In this document: positions 42,177 to 50,751 of the stretch, piece by piece
Layout: each line of letters starts with the position of its first letter
How positions within the stretch are numbered: the first letter of the stretch is position 1
Assembly (NCBI RefSeq): GCF_017115045.1
Contig: NZ_JABXKK010000048.1
Location: forward strand, 1 to 64,000
DNA length: 64,000 nt
Direction of reading: 5' to 3'
Origin: Nostoc sp. NMS8
GTDB taxonomy: Bacteria > Cyanobacteriota > Cyanobacteriia > Cyanobacteriales > Nostocaceae
Program-made: the position numbers and the translations under genes
The notes under the pieces: model-generated
The model's input: only the letters and a program-made list of their open reading frames with translations
Told to the model about the DNA's origin: nothing
The model's database searches: none

Positions 42177-44258
42177 TTAGCTATAGTAAGCTAATAGGTT
42201 GCTATAGGCTGCTTCAATTTTTTGCAACTGAGCTATTACATCTTCTTGTAAATCTTTTAAACGATTGAACTCAGTCTCACGATTGATTTCGCGGGTTTGT
42301 TTTTGCTTAACTAAATTATCTAATTCAGATTTACGAGAGACGATATCATCGTTAATCCGCTTACTCACTTCTCTTTCATAAGAGTCAAAACACTCTTTCA
42401 CGGCATTGTATACAACCTGAGATTGCTCATGTGCAACTTGGGGGAGATGTTTAACTAACTCTTTCTTCGCCGTTTTAACTAACTCTTTACGCGCTTGATC
42501 TGCTTGTAAAAATCCTACTCCCAAACCTAGCAACGCAAACCCAATAGGGCCAAGAAAAATACCTGTCACTGCGGTAATTATCCCACCAATTCCAATTACA
42601 GTGAAGTAGTTTAACAAGATATTTTTCCAATCAAATCCAGCCCCAGCCATTGCAAAACCAGCAAGATTTCCCTTAGAGAGTGATAATAATCCCATTGCCC
42701 ATTTTGCCCAGCCGGGAGAGTTATCTTCTTCAGTGGTAGTAGTGGCATGTACCTTTACGTCTTGTCCAGTGAGCTTTTCTGTTATTTGGTCTGTGATTTG
42801 ACTATAAGATGCGCCATATTGTGCAGCACTGCGAGAAAGTTCTTTAAAAGCTGCATTGATATCTTTTTCAGCAGTTAATGTCCAAGCAGCAGATTTGTCA
42901 GTGATATATTGCTCAAAGGCTTTTTGCAGTGCGGTGTTAAATGCTTCTCGTTTACCACTACTGAGAAAATCAAACAAATTTAATTCTGGCTGATAGCGTA
43001 AGAAATCGGTTTCAAAAGTATTACCTAAGTTTAAAACGTAACTGCGGAAAGATTCGGAAATTGTTCTTGCTTGAGTGTCTCTGGTGTTGATAATTTCTTT
43101 TTGGAATTGATCTCGGATACCTGTGAGTTTGTTAAACTCTGGTTCTACTGAATCAATCCGTTTTTTCAATTCATTTACATCTTGGTCAAGTAATGGTACG
43201 CGTCTAGCAACTGCTTCGCGGGTATGATTGCAGGCAAGTCTTGCTAAGGTTCTGACTTGACGTAGTTCCGCGATCGCACGTTCTCTGGTAAGAAAAGTAT
43301 TAAGGGCTTCCATAAACTTCGGAAAGCCAGTCCCATCTAAATCAGCTTGAGGGTTTTTCAAGCGTCGTCTGAGTGCTTGAATTGACGAAAGCTCAAACAC
43401 GCGTTCGTCATAAATATTCTGACCCTCTACAGAACAATATTCTGCTAAATTCGCGTGAAATACTTGCCGTAATCTATTTTCAGATGCTTTGAGTTCTTCG
43501 ACGTCATCAGGATCAATCAATGATTCCCGCACCTGATCCCAAGCGTTAACTAAAAAGAAAACCGTCAATCCTCGACCTTTGATATAATTTTCTAGGTAGC
43601 GACGCTCACCCAAGGTACAAGGTTGAGAAGCTCTCATCACGAATAAAATTGCATGGCAGTTATTTACATAACCCAAAGATAATTCGTTTCGCGCTTCTGT
43701 ATCATTCAATCCTGGGCTATCGACAATTTCAATTCCCTTTTCTAATAGCGTTAAGGGATACTCCACTACTGCATAATCAACATCGGGAAAGGCTTGTTTT
43801 TTCTCCTGCTCTAATTTTTTAGCTTCAGCCGGATCAATTGTATATTTATATTTAAAGTTCTGAAAGTCTAGCTGTTGCGGACTTTTCCCATCATTAAAAT
43901 GAATAGTAACTTTCTTTTCTGGCCCATAGCGTAAAACCGTTAATACTGCTGTACAGGGGTTAACATCACTTGGTAATAAGTTTTCACCAATTAAGGCATT
44001 GAGAAAGGTACTTTTACCCCGTTTCATATCGCCCAAAACTAAAAGGCGAAATACTCCTTGACGGAGGTTTTTGCTAGCTACAGTAATATCTTCAATATCT
44101 CGCTCTAAACTGAGTTTTCCTGATGAAGAATCTCCAGCTAACTCAGCTTTACTAATTGTTTCAGCCAGTTTACTCAAACATACAGAAATCTCCGATCGCA
44201 CTTGAGCAACACGCTCTAAATCTTGGATAAATCTGTCAGTTGCTACCTGATTGCTCAT
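42177..44258 (-). CDS. bacterial dynamin-like GTPase
   Basis: 693 residues. GTPase motifs: G1 VLGDMKRGKSTFLNALIGEN (about 75), G2 in NPCTAVLTVLRYG, G3 IVDSPGLNDTEARNE, G4 FLVNAWDQV. The following helices form a stalk. A hydrophobic paddle-like hairpin (VIGIGGIITAVTGIFLGPIG, ALLGLGVGFL, about 560-600) is followed by a coiled coil, as in bacterial dynamin-like proteins that remodel membranes. AAGGTG precedes the ATG. It begins 16 bp after the stop of the small membrane gene and lies upstream of the dynamin-J gene, so the three probably form one operon. Confidence 0.9.
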   Translation of the reverse strand: MSNQVATDRFIQDLERVAQVRSEISVCLSKLAETISKAELAGDSSSGKLSLERDIEDITVASKNLRQGVFRLLVLGDMKRGKSTFLNALIGENLLPSDVNPCTAVLTVLRYGPEKKVTIHFNDGKSPQQLDFQNFKYKYTIDPAEAKKLEQEKKQAFPDVDYAVVEYPLTLLEKGIEIVDSPGLNDTEARNELSLGYVNNCHAILFVMRASQPCTLGERRYLENYIKGRGLTVFFLVNAWDQVRESLIDPDDVEELKASENRLRQVFHANLAEYCSVEGQNIYDERVFELSSIQALRRRLKNPQADLDGTGFPKFMEALNTFLTRERAIAELRQVRTLARLACNHTREAVARRVPLLDQDVNELKKRIDSVEPEFNKLTGIRDQFQKEIINTRDTQARTISESFRSYVLNLGNTFETDFLRYQPELNLFDFLSSGKREAFNTALQKAFEQYITDKSAAWTLTAEKDINAAFKELSRSAAQYGASYSQITDQITEKLTGQDVKVHATTTTEEDNSPGWAKWAMGLLSLSKGNLAGFAMAGAGFDWKNILLNYFTVIGIGGIITAVTGIFLGPIGFALLGLGVGFLQADQARKELVKTAKKELVKHLPQVAHEQSQVVYNAVKECFDSYEREVSKRINDDIVSRKSELDNLVKQKQTREINRETEFNRLKDLQEDVIAQLQKIEAAYSNLLAYYS

Positions 44259-44274
44259 TATAATTACACCTTAA

Positions 44275-44622
44275 TTAAAGATTAGGTTTTTTAGATTCCA
44301 AAAATAATTTGTAAGACATCCACCCCAGCGCACCAACAATAATAAACCCAGCCAGCACTGAAGCTATTCTCACTGCAACCAGTGCTACCACACCAAGAGC
44401 AAACAGTTTTCCACCCAGAATCACTTTTTGCATCCAAGGTTTCTGAGAATTTTCTGGTTGATGTTTCACAGTTTGATGAAAAGCCGCATCGTTAGTATGG
44501 AGGTTAGTTTCCATTTCCCGGAGTCGCAATTCAACTTCTCGTTCTCGTAGTAAACGTTCCCGGTGTTCAAGTTCTTTTTGGCGATGCCTACGGCGGGCTT
44601 CGCCTACACTCTCAGATGTCAT
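44275..44622 (-). CDS. small coiled-coil membrane protein of the dynamin operon
   Basis: 115 residues. The N-terminal half is a strongly charged coiled coil (ARRRHRQKELEHRERLLRER, EVELRLREMETNLHTN). The C-terminal half has two short hydrophobic spans (VILGGKLFALGVVALVAVRI and ASVLAGFIIVGALGWMSYKL). I recognise no family. First gene of the likely operon with two dynamin-like GTPases, only 16 bp before the next start, so it may recruit or anchor them at the membrane (inference). Confidence 0.75.
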   Translation of the reverse strand: MTSESVGEARRRHRQKELEHRERLLREREVELRLREMETNLHTNDAAFHQTVKHQPENSQKPWMQKVILGGKLFALGVVALVAVRIASVLAGFIIVGALGWMSYKLFLESKKPNL

Positions 44623-44736
44623 CGGTGTTCATCCCGTCTAAGACAATGAAAAGATATCAGCATTCACTCATTAATCATGCTGTATCGTAACTTACGCAAA
44701 TATTTAGCAACCCCAGTAAAATTACTATTTAAATTT

Positions 44737-44786
44737 GATCTTTACCCCCTTAAAAAGGGGGTCGCCGCAGGCGGGGGGATCTGATC
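44737..44786. repeat. palindromic G-run/C-run repeat
   Basis: GATCTTTACCCCCTTAAAAA followed by GGGGGTCGCCGCAGGCGGGG and GGATC. A short member of the GATCCCCC family upstream of the dynamin operon. Confidence 0.6.
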
Positions 44787-44822
44787 CGAACTGTATCGGG
44801 TGTAATAATACCTACTTATCGC

Positions 44823-45263
44823 TCATTGTATTGTCTGTGTAGCAACCGCTTTTGAGTCTGCGGTGGATTTTAACCGGGTAATGGTGGCTTTACGAATGCG
44901 ATCGCTTTTGCGTACTCCGCCTGTCATCTCATATTCCCGGCTATCTTTGCCATACTTCAACACCACACCACTAACTAAGCGTTCTGAGGTTTCGCAAATG
45001 CTCTTTTCAAGGGTTTCTATTTTTGCCTTTGCCGAATCAAGGGCAGTTAGCATCATATTATACTGGTCGATCTGGTTGCGGAGTTGTCCAGTTAACTGGA
45101 TTAAATTGTCTAAACTCATAGAATCACCAAAGTCAAGGCTAGAATCAATCGATTTAAATCCGATTACTCTCTTTTCGGTTTTTTCTAGGACGGAAGAGCT
45201 TCTTTGTTTGCGTGGCATCAATTTATGCTTCTTACTAAACTTTATCTTTCTAGAGTGTCTCAA
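44823..45263 (-). CDS. hypothetical protein with coiled coil
   Basis: 146 residues if the first ATG is used. A start at MPRKQRSSS (15 residues later) is equally possible. The N-terminus is very basic (RKIKFSKKHKLMPRKQRSSS), the middle a predicted coiled coil (NLIQLTGQLRNQIDQYNMML, TALDSAKAKIETLEKSI), and the tail Lys/Arg/Thr-rich (GGVRKSDRIRKATITRLKST). Could bind nucleic acid. Family unknown. It lies upstream of the dynamin operon, about 200 bp away, and downstream of a satellite array. Confidence 0.6.
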   Translation of the reverse strand: MRHSRKIKFSKKHKLMPRKQRSSSVLEKTEKRVIGFKSIDSSLDFGDSMSLDNLIQLTGQLRNQIDQYNMMLTALDSAKAKIETLEKSICETSERLVSGVVLKYGKDSREYEMTGGVRKSDRIRKATITRLKSTADSKAVATQTIQ

Positions 45264-45367
45264 TGGGACAATGTAGCGGTTCAGTAAAGCTTACAAAAAC
45301 AGGTGTTTTTTTTAAAAAGATTAGCTTAATAGCTCAGTAATTGCACTATGCTAGACGAGAAATCGTT

Positions 45368-45556
45368 CAGAATGGACTTGTGTTCTAACAGAATGGACTT
45401 GCGTTCTAACAGAATAGACTTGTGTTCTGACAGAATGGACTTGCGTTCTAACAGAATGGACTTGCGTTCTGGCAGAATGGACTTGCGTTCTGGCAGAATG
45501 AACTTGTGTTCTGTCAGAACGGACTTGTATTCTGACAGAATGGACTTGTGTTCTGA
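45368..45556. repeat. 21-bp satellite array II
   Basis: Nine contiguous 21-bp units without spacers, of the type CAGAATGGACTTGTGTTCTAA. The most conserved part spans unit borders as TTCTG-A/T-CAGAA, a perfect palindrome with a central base. Variable positions are few (GCGTT/GTGTT, TAA/TGA/TGG). Units are a multiple of three and free of stops, so both strands look like coding heptads, but no credible start with ribosome binding site exists. Confidence 0.9.
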
Positions 45557-45853
45557 ACGAATATCAATCAATACAGCGCTTCCGGCAGCTATGAGGTACA
45601 TCCTCAAAGCTGAAAGCTATGATAGGAAAGGGCAAGAAGAAAAACTGTACTGTATTGCATAATAGCTGTCAATGCTTTAACCCAAGTTTTTCTAGTCCTC
45701 TTCTAGAGGACTTGCACCATTAGACAGGGAATTCTATTCCCTGGCGGTCTGGCTGGCGGTCTGGCTGTCTGTATTGCATAATAGCTGTCAGTGCTGTATA
45801 GTCACAGACCTAACAACAGCAAAGATTTGCCTCTATCTGTCCTGATTTTATAG

Positions 45854-46027
45854 TTGAACTGCGATCGCATTAATCCAGTATCTCGCCGAACACACGATTT
45901 ATATCAGCTTATTACCAAGAATTTTGAGGAATTGGGTGATAATAAGGTGAAGGTTACTGTTGAAACTACTGCTGTCAGTCATGCTCCTAAAGTTCACCTT
46001 TGCCCTCAGTCAACAGGAAACTTTTGA
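45854..46027 (+). pseudogene. coding-like frame ending inside the CHAT gene start
   Basis: A TTG-started frame of 57 codons reads INPVSRRTHDLYQLITKNFE, then ELGDNKVKVTVETTAVSHAP, and ends CPQSTGNF. The period and composition look like the tail of a real protein, and it overlaps the first 15 codons of the CHAT gene in another frame. Its upstream part is missing. I infer the 3' end of a partner gene once translationally coupled to the CHAT gene. Not recognised. Confidence 0.35.
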
Positions 46028-49000
46028 ACTGCGCTGTGATTATGGCTCACGTCGCCTGGATAAAACGGAGTTGGCAGCACTCATTAATTTGTGTGAGCAA
46101 AATTACTATGCTCAACAAAGAGATAATCTACCCTATCTCATCCAGTTGGGACGGCAACTTTATCAATGGCTGGATGGTAAGGAAGGATGGCTGAGAAGGG
46201 CGCTGGATGACGCGGATGAGCAAACGATTCTTCTAGATTTGATTAAAACCAGCGAAGCGCAGGGGTTGAACCCAGAAACAGAACGGGTAGCCTTGGGATT
46301 GGCGCATTTGCCTTGGGAGTTGCTGCATGATGGCATTGGGTTTTTACTGCAACGTCAAAATATTTCCGTCTTACCAGTGCGTTCTGTGCAGCAGCGTCAA
46401 ACCCAAATCATTAGCGTGCAAAATCGCCCCTTGCGCTTGCTGTTTATGGCGACTTCTCCTGAAGATCCGAGAGTTCCGCCACTAGGGTTTGAGCAGGAAG
46501 AAGCCAACATTTTGCAAGCAACTAAGGATCAGCCTTTGGCGTTGATTGTTGAGGAAAGTGGCTCGGTTGCAGAGTTAGCCAATTTGGTGAAATCCTACCC
46601 CGAAGACTATTTTGATGTCTTTCACCTCACGGGACACGGGATAATTTATACCCAACAAGGCTACCGCTATTTGCTGGCAAAAGGTGCAACGCTGCCAGAT
46701 AATACCCCCTGCTTCATCACTGAAGATGAGGTGGGGAATATGCAGCTTACTACCGTCAATGATTTAGCTAAAGCCTTTCGGGGACGCTGGCCGCGTGTAA
46801 CTTTTCTCTCTGGTTGTCATACAGGACAGGTTGCTAATAAGGGGACAGTACCCTCGATGGCGCAAGCGTTGGTGAAGGCAGGGGCAGGTATAGTTTTAGG
46901 CTGGGCGCGTCCGGTGTATGACCGCACGAGTATTGTAGCAGCACAGGCACTTTACCAAGCTTTGGCGACGGGGGCAACTGTTGAAGCAGCAGTCAAAGCA
47001 GCGCAGCAGGAGATGATTGACAAAGAATGCACTGACTGGCATCTGTTGCGGATGTATCGGGATACGCGCCCCATTGCCGAACTGGTGACACCTCTGAGAA
47101 CAAGAAATCGTGAAAAGCTGAAGTTTACAGCGCCAGAGCAAGAATTTCTCGATGAGAATAATCTAGTTAAAGTTGCCAGTAGGTTTGAGTTTGTCGGACG
47201 CAGACGACCTTTGCAACGGTGTCTCAGGGCATTGCGGGAAACCAGCGATCAAATCGGGGTGTTTATTGCCGGGATGGGCGGACTGGGCAAAAGTACCCTG
47301 GCGGCGCGGTTATGTACGCGGGTGCAGACGCAGCGTGATAATTTTACGCGAGTCGTGTTGATTGGCCCTCTGGATGAAATAGGTTTGCTGAATAAGCTTT
47401 CTAATAAGTTTGAGCGGTTTGCAGATGTGCCAGCACTTTTGAATAAACCAAAGGTGTCTCTGAAAGGGCGGTTGCAAAACTTTTTTGCAGCGATTGAAAA
47501 GGAACACAACCAACCTTTGCTGTTGGTGCTAGATGACTTTGAGCAGAATATCCCCACAGCTAATATTGAAGATGGTTCGCTGCGGATGACGGCAGAAGCT
47601 TACGAAATTTTAGGGGCGATTTGTGGGGCGTTGGAGGAAAACGGGGGAGAAAGTCGGCTGATTGTTACTTGTCGCTATTTGGAAGAAGACACTTTGCCAC
47701 CTCATCGCCTGCATTTGGAATCTTTGGCAGGGATGAGCAGCAGTGATATTGATAAAATCTGCTTTCCCTTAGATAAAGAAGTTAGGCAGCAGTTAAAAAC
47801 TCAGCGAATTATCCACATAGCTGATGGTAATCCCCGCTTGCTGAAGTGGTTGTTAGAGGTGATTCAGCAACCAGGAATAGCGACGGATGAATTACTCAAT
47901 CGGCTGGAGGCGACTGAGCAAAAATTCCGCGAAGATATCTTGGCGCAAACTCTACTGGCTGCTTTGGAACCGGAAGAACAAAAGTTTCTCGCACGATTGA
48001 GTGTGTTTCACTTGCCGGTGACAGAGGAGATTTTTGAAGTTCTTACTTTTTTGCCCACATCTTCTGAGATCCCCCCAACCCCCCTTAAAAAGGGGGGCAA
48101 TATTCCCTCCTCAACCCCCTTTCTAAGGGGGTCGGCGCAGCTGGGGGGATCTCATACTTGGCTTGTTCAAAAATTAACCAAGCTAACCAGCCTTAGCCTA
48201 GTCGAGTCGGCCACCACTCACCCCAACCAGCCAGCTAATTATCGGGTGACGACAATTTTAGAACCGTTGTTAGAACCAGTGTTGAATGAGGAAGAATGGC
48301 AAGCAACGCGACAACAAGGGGTGAGGAAAATCCATCAAGCTTGGTGGGAGGAGAATGAAAACCCCACAGAAGTAGAATTACTGGAAATTGTGCGGTTGGG
48401 ATTGTTGGCAAGAGAAGAGGAAATTGCTGTCAGCATTGGGCATAGGATTGCAAACAATTGGGTGAGCAATTCCCGCTTTGTGGAAACTTTTGATTTGTGT
48501 AAGCAAGTTCTGGCAGTTTTTCCAGACTACCGCATCTTGGGAACCATTGCCCGTGCTGAAAAGGTTTTGGGTTTGGTGCAAGAAGCTGTTGCTCATTTTC
48601 ACCAAACCTTAGACTTTTGCCCTGAAGAGGAATTGCAAGACAAATCTGCTACCCTCAACAACATGGCACAGGTAATCGCCGACCAAGGGGACATCCCAAA
48701 AGCGATCGCACTTTACGAGCAATCCTTGGAAATAAAGGAGCAGATTGGCGATGTCCAAGGTAAAGCCACTACCCTCAACAACATGGCACTGGTATTCGCC
48801 CAACAAGGGGACATCCCAAAAGCGATCGCACTCTACGAGCAATCCTTGGAAATACAACAGCAGATTGGCGATGTCAAAGGTAAAGCCACAACCCTGGCAA
48901 ATATAGCTGGTGTAATCGCCCAACAAGGGGACATCCCAAAAGCGATCGCACTTTGGCAGCAAGACTTGGAAATATCTGAGCAGATTGGTGATGTCAAAGG

Positions 49001-50156
49001 TAAAGCCGCAACTCTCAACAACATGGCACAGGTAATCGCCGACCAAGGGGACATCCCAAAAGCAATCGCACTCTGGGAGCAATCCTTGGAAATACAACAG
49101 CAGATTGGTGATGTCAAAGATAAAGCCGCTACCCTGGCAAATATGGCTCAGGTAATCGCCGACCAAGGGGACATAGCAAAAGCGATTGTACTTTGGGAGC
49201 AATCCTTGGAAATATTTGAGCAGATTGGTAATGTCCAAGGTAAAGCCACTATTCTCAACAACATGGCACTGGTAATCGCCCAACAAGGGGACATCCCAAA
49301 AGCGATCGCACTCTGGGAGCAAGACTTGGAAATATCTGAGCAGATAGGCGATGTCAAAGGTAAAGCCGCAACCCTCAACAACATGGCACAGGTATTCGCC
49401 CAACAAGGGGACATCGCAAAAGCGATCGCACTTTGGCAGCAATCCTTGGAAATACAACAGCAGATTGGTGATGTCAAAGGTAAAGCCGCAACTCTCAACA
49501 ACATGGCACAGGTATTCGCCCAACAAGGGGACATCGCAAAAGCGATCGCACTTTGGGAGCAATCCTTAGAAATAATTGAGCAGATTGGCGATGTCAAAGG
49601 TAAAGCCACTATTCTCAACAACATGGCACTGGTAATCGCCCAACAAGGGGATACCGCAAAAGCGATCACACTCTACGAGCAAGTTGCTTCCACGCTTGCA
49701 CAAATAAGTGCCTATGGTGATTTGGTAACAGTTCTGAGTAATTTAGGCTTAACAGTTGAAAGTAACGGTTTGGTTTACCTAGCTCAAGCAATATGGCTGA
49801 CGCTAAGGATTCAAGCGTCATTAGCAGATACCATTAAATTAATCCGTGTTTTATATAATAGAGTGCCTCAAGGTGATGAGCTAAAAGCTTTGCTAGGAGC
49901 AACGGCAATGTTCTTCTGCAAGCGCCGAGGTGAAGGTCATCCTCAGTTAGAGGAACTTCAAAAGCGTAGTTTCAAGATTGTATTAGATGTGGCGGGTGCC
50001 CAAGGAATTAAAATGCCGGAAGCGTTTGATGCTTGGGTTGTCCAGCAACGGTTAAATGATCCAGAATATTTCCTCCCCCGACTCAATCAACGCCTAGAGG
50101 AAATTGTCGGCAATGGGTGGTTGTTTGACCGCAGTCAAGTTTCAATGGGTAAATAA
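45981..50156 (+). CDS. CHAT protease / NB-ARC-type STAND ATPase / TPR protein
   Basis: 1391 residues from the ATG at 45981; a TTG seven codons earlier is an alternative. Domains in order: a conserved lead-in (FTFALSQQETFELRCDYGSR); a CHAT caspase-like protease at about 150-360 with catalytic His in VFHLTGHGIIY (about 215) and Cys in VTFLSGCHTGQVA (about 278); an NB-ARC/STAND ATPase with FVGRRRPLQRCL, Walker A IAGMGGLGKSTLAARL (about 430), Walker B LLLVLDDFEQN and TCRYLEE; a winged-helix-like part; nine 40-residue TPR units (about 888-1247); and a helical C-terminus. STAND proteins with protease effectors act as sensors that trigger cell suicide or proteolysis. The gene stands alone. A repeat element is inserted in frame at about residues 696-725. 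Confidence 0.9.
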   Translation: MLLKFTFALSQQETFELRCDYGSRRLDKTELAALINLCEQNYYAQQRDNLPYLIQLGRQLYQWLDGKEGWLRRALDDADEQTILLDLIKTSEAQGLNPETERVALGLAHLPWELLHDGIGFLLQRQNISVLPVRSVQQRQTQIISVQNRPLRLLFMATSPEDPRVPPLGFEQEEANILQATKDQPLALIVEESGSVAELANLVKSYPEDYFDVFHLTGHGIIYTQQGYRYLLAKGATLPDNTPCFITEDEVGNMQLTTVNDLAKAFRGRWPRVTFLSGCHTGQVANKGTVPSMAQALVKAGAGIVLGWARPVYDRTSIVAAQALYQALATGATVEAAVKAAQQEMIDKECTDWHLLRMYRDTRPIAELVTPLRTRNREKLKFTAPEQEFLDENNLVKVASRFEFVGRRRPLQRCLRALRETSDQIGVFIAGMGGLGKSTLAARLCTRVQTQRDNFTRVVLIGPLDEIGLLNKLSNKFERFADVPALLNKPKVSLKGRLQNFFAAIEKEHNQPLLLVLDDFEQNIPTANIEDGSLRMTAEAYEILGAICGALEENGGESRLIVTCRYLEEDTLPPHRLHLESLAGMSSSDIDKICFPLDKEVRQQLKTQRIIHIADGNPRLLKWLLEVIQQPGIATDELLNRLEATEQKFREDILAQTLLAALEPEEQKFLARLSVFHLPVTEEIFEVLTFLPTSSEIPPTPLKKGGNIPSSTPFLRGSAQLGGSHTWLVQKLTKLTSLSLVESATTHPNQPANYRVTTILEPLLEPVLNEEEWQATRQQGVRKIHQAWWEENENPTEVELLEIVRLGLLAREEEIAVSIGHRIANNWVSNSRFVETFDLCKQVLAVFPDYRILGTIARAEKVLGLVQEAVAHFHQTLDFCPEEELQDKSATLNNMAQVIADQGDIPKAIALYEQSLEIKEQIGDVQGKATTLNNMALVFAQQGDIPKAIALYEQSLEIQQQIGDVKGKATTLANIAGVIAQQGDIPKAIALWQQDLEISEQIGDVKGKAATLNNMAQVIADQGDIPKAIALWEQSLEIQQQIGDVKDKAATLANMAQVIADQGDIAKAIVLWEQSLEIFEQIGNVQGKATILNNMALVIAQQGDIPKAIALWEQDLEISEQIGDVKGKAATLNNMAQVFAQQGDIAKAIALWQQSLEIQQQIGDVKGKAATLNNMAQVFAQQGDIAKAIALWEQSLEIIEQIGDVKGKATILNNMALVIAQQGDTAKAITLYEQVASTLAQISAYGDLVTVLSNLGLTVESNGLVYLAQAIWLTLRIQASLADTIKLIRVLYNRVPQGDELKALLGATAMFFCKRRGEGHPQLEELQKRSFKIVLDVAGAQGIKMPEAFDAWVVQQRLNDPEYFLPRLNQRLEEIVGNGWLFDRSQVSMGK
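48066..48153. repeat. palindromic repeat inserted in frame in the CHAT gene
   Basis: Starts GAGATCCCCCCAACCCCCCT and ends CTGGGGGGATCTC, with a second hairpin half in the middle. It is translated as EIPPTPLKKGGNIPSSTPFL followed by RGSAQLGG. Same family as the repeats at 10779 and 44737. Confidence 0.85.
48642..49721 (+). repeat. nine 120-bp coding repeats (TPR units)
   Basis: Each unit encodes KA.TLNNMA.V.A.QGDI.KAIAL..QSLEI..QIGDV.G. Units 2-8 are nearly identical in DNA, including third positions. Most carry the HIP1 octamer in AAAGCGATCGCACT. The near identity suggests recent amplification or ongoing gene conversion. Confidence 0.9.
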
Positions 50157-50232
50157 GGGGAAATGCGATCGCGTTAATCTTAATGATTTTTGTTGGCTTG
50201 CCCAGAGAGAAGGTGCGATAGAGATAACAGAG

Positions 50233-50317
50233 ATGCGATCGCGTTAATCTAAAATTAGTTGTGACAATGTAACCAGCTTATGCAGTCCTTCAATATTACT
50301 CTGCCAGATGCGATCGC
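50233..50317 (+). pseudogene. direct repeat 1 with ParD-type antitoxin start
   Basis: About 85 bp nearly repeated at 51205-51290 (ACAATGTAACCAGCTTATGC, then ATATTACTCTGCCAGATGCG). The ATG at 50280 opens MQSFNITLPDAIA, which looks like the N-terminus of a ParD/CopG-type antitoxin. The frame then degenerates and stops near 50370. Confidence 0.5.
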
Positions 50318-50355
50318 ACTACAAGTCACCGCTTGCACTACAAGAGCAACCACAC

Positions 50356-50751
50356 TTACCAAATTGTTTTGATGTGTGGATAGTTGAGAATTTTTTGATC
50401 GCAGGTTATGAGTTCTATATTGCGGCGGTAGGCGATTGCAACAATAATGCGATCGGCTGGATCTTTGTGGAAATCGCCGGGTAATTGAGTGCTGGCTATT
50501 GCATCTAGTGGATCAAGTGGTTCTATGGTGATTCCAGGTCGAGTTTTTGCAATTGCAAACCATTCATTGATGGCAAGGGGGAGGGGTAGTTTTCCTGCAC
50601 TATGCTTGACTGCAATTTCCCAAACAGAAATGGCAGAAACCATGAGCGAGTTTTGGTTTTCGCCTATGGTTAATAGGGTACGGCCACGTTCGGAAAGCTG
50701 CTCTGGAGTATGGAGCCACCAGAGCCAAGCGTGAGTGTCAAGTAAAATCAT
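50356..50751 (-). CDS. vapC: PIN-domain toxin, VapC family
   Basis: 131 residues from the ATG at 50751, which overlaps the antitoxin stop as ATGA. PIN-domain ribonuclease with the acidic residues in MILLDTHAWLWWL (Asp5), SAISVWEIAVKHSAGKLPLP (Glu), PADRIIVAIAYRR and LITCDQKIL. It would cleave RNA (in known members often initiator tRNA or rRNA) when released from its antitoxin. It forms a two-gene operon with the upstream antitoxin gene. Confidence 0.9.
   Translation of the reverse strand: MILLDTHAWLWWLHTPEQLSERGRTLLTIGENQNSLMVSAISVWEIAVKHSAGKLPLPLAINEWFAIAKTRPGITIEPLDPLDAIASTQLPGDFHKDPADRIIVAIAYRRNIELITCDQKILNYPHIKTIW

Noticed and set aside
45326..45662. Heptad-repeat proteins on both strands of satellite II (RMDLRSN and ILLERKS units)
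   Set aside because: Same reason: period 21 leaves both strands open. No start signals or non-repetitive coding part support a gene.
48609..49562. 317-codon minus-strand frame with a repeated LLYFQGLL..CDRFWDVPLL pattern
   Set aside because: It is the shadow of the 120-bp TPR repeats of the CHAT gene, which are free of stops in several frames.
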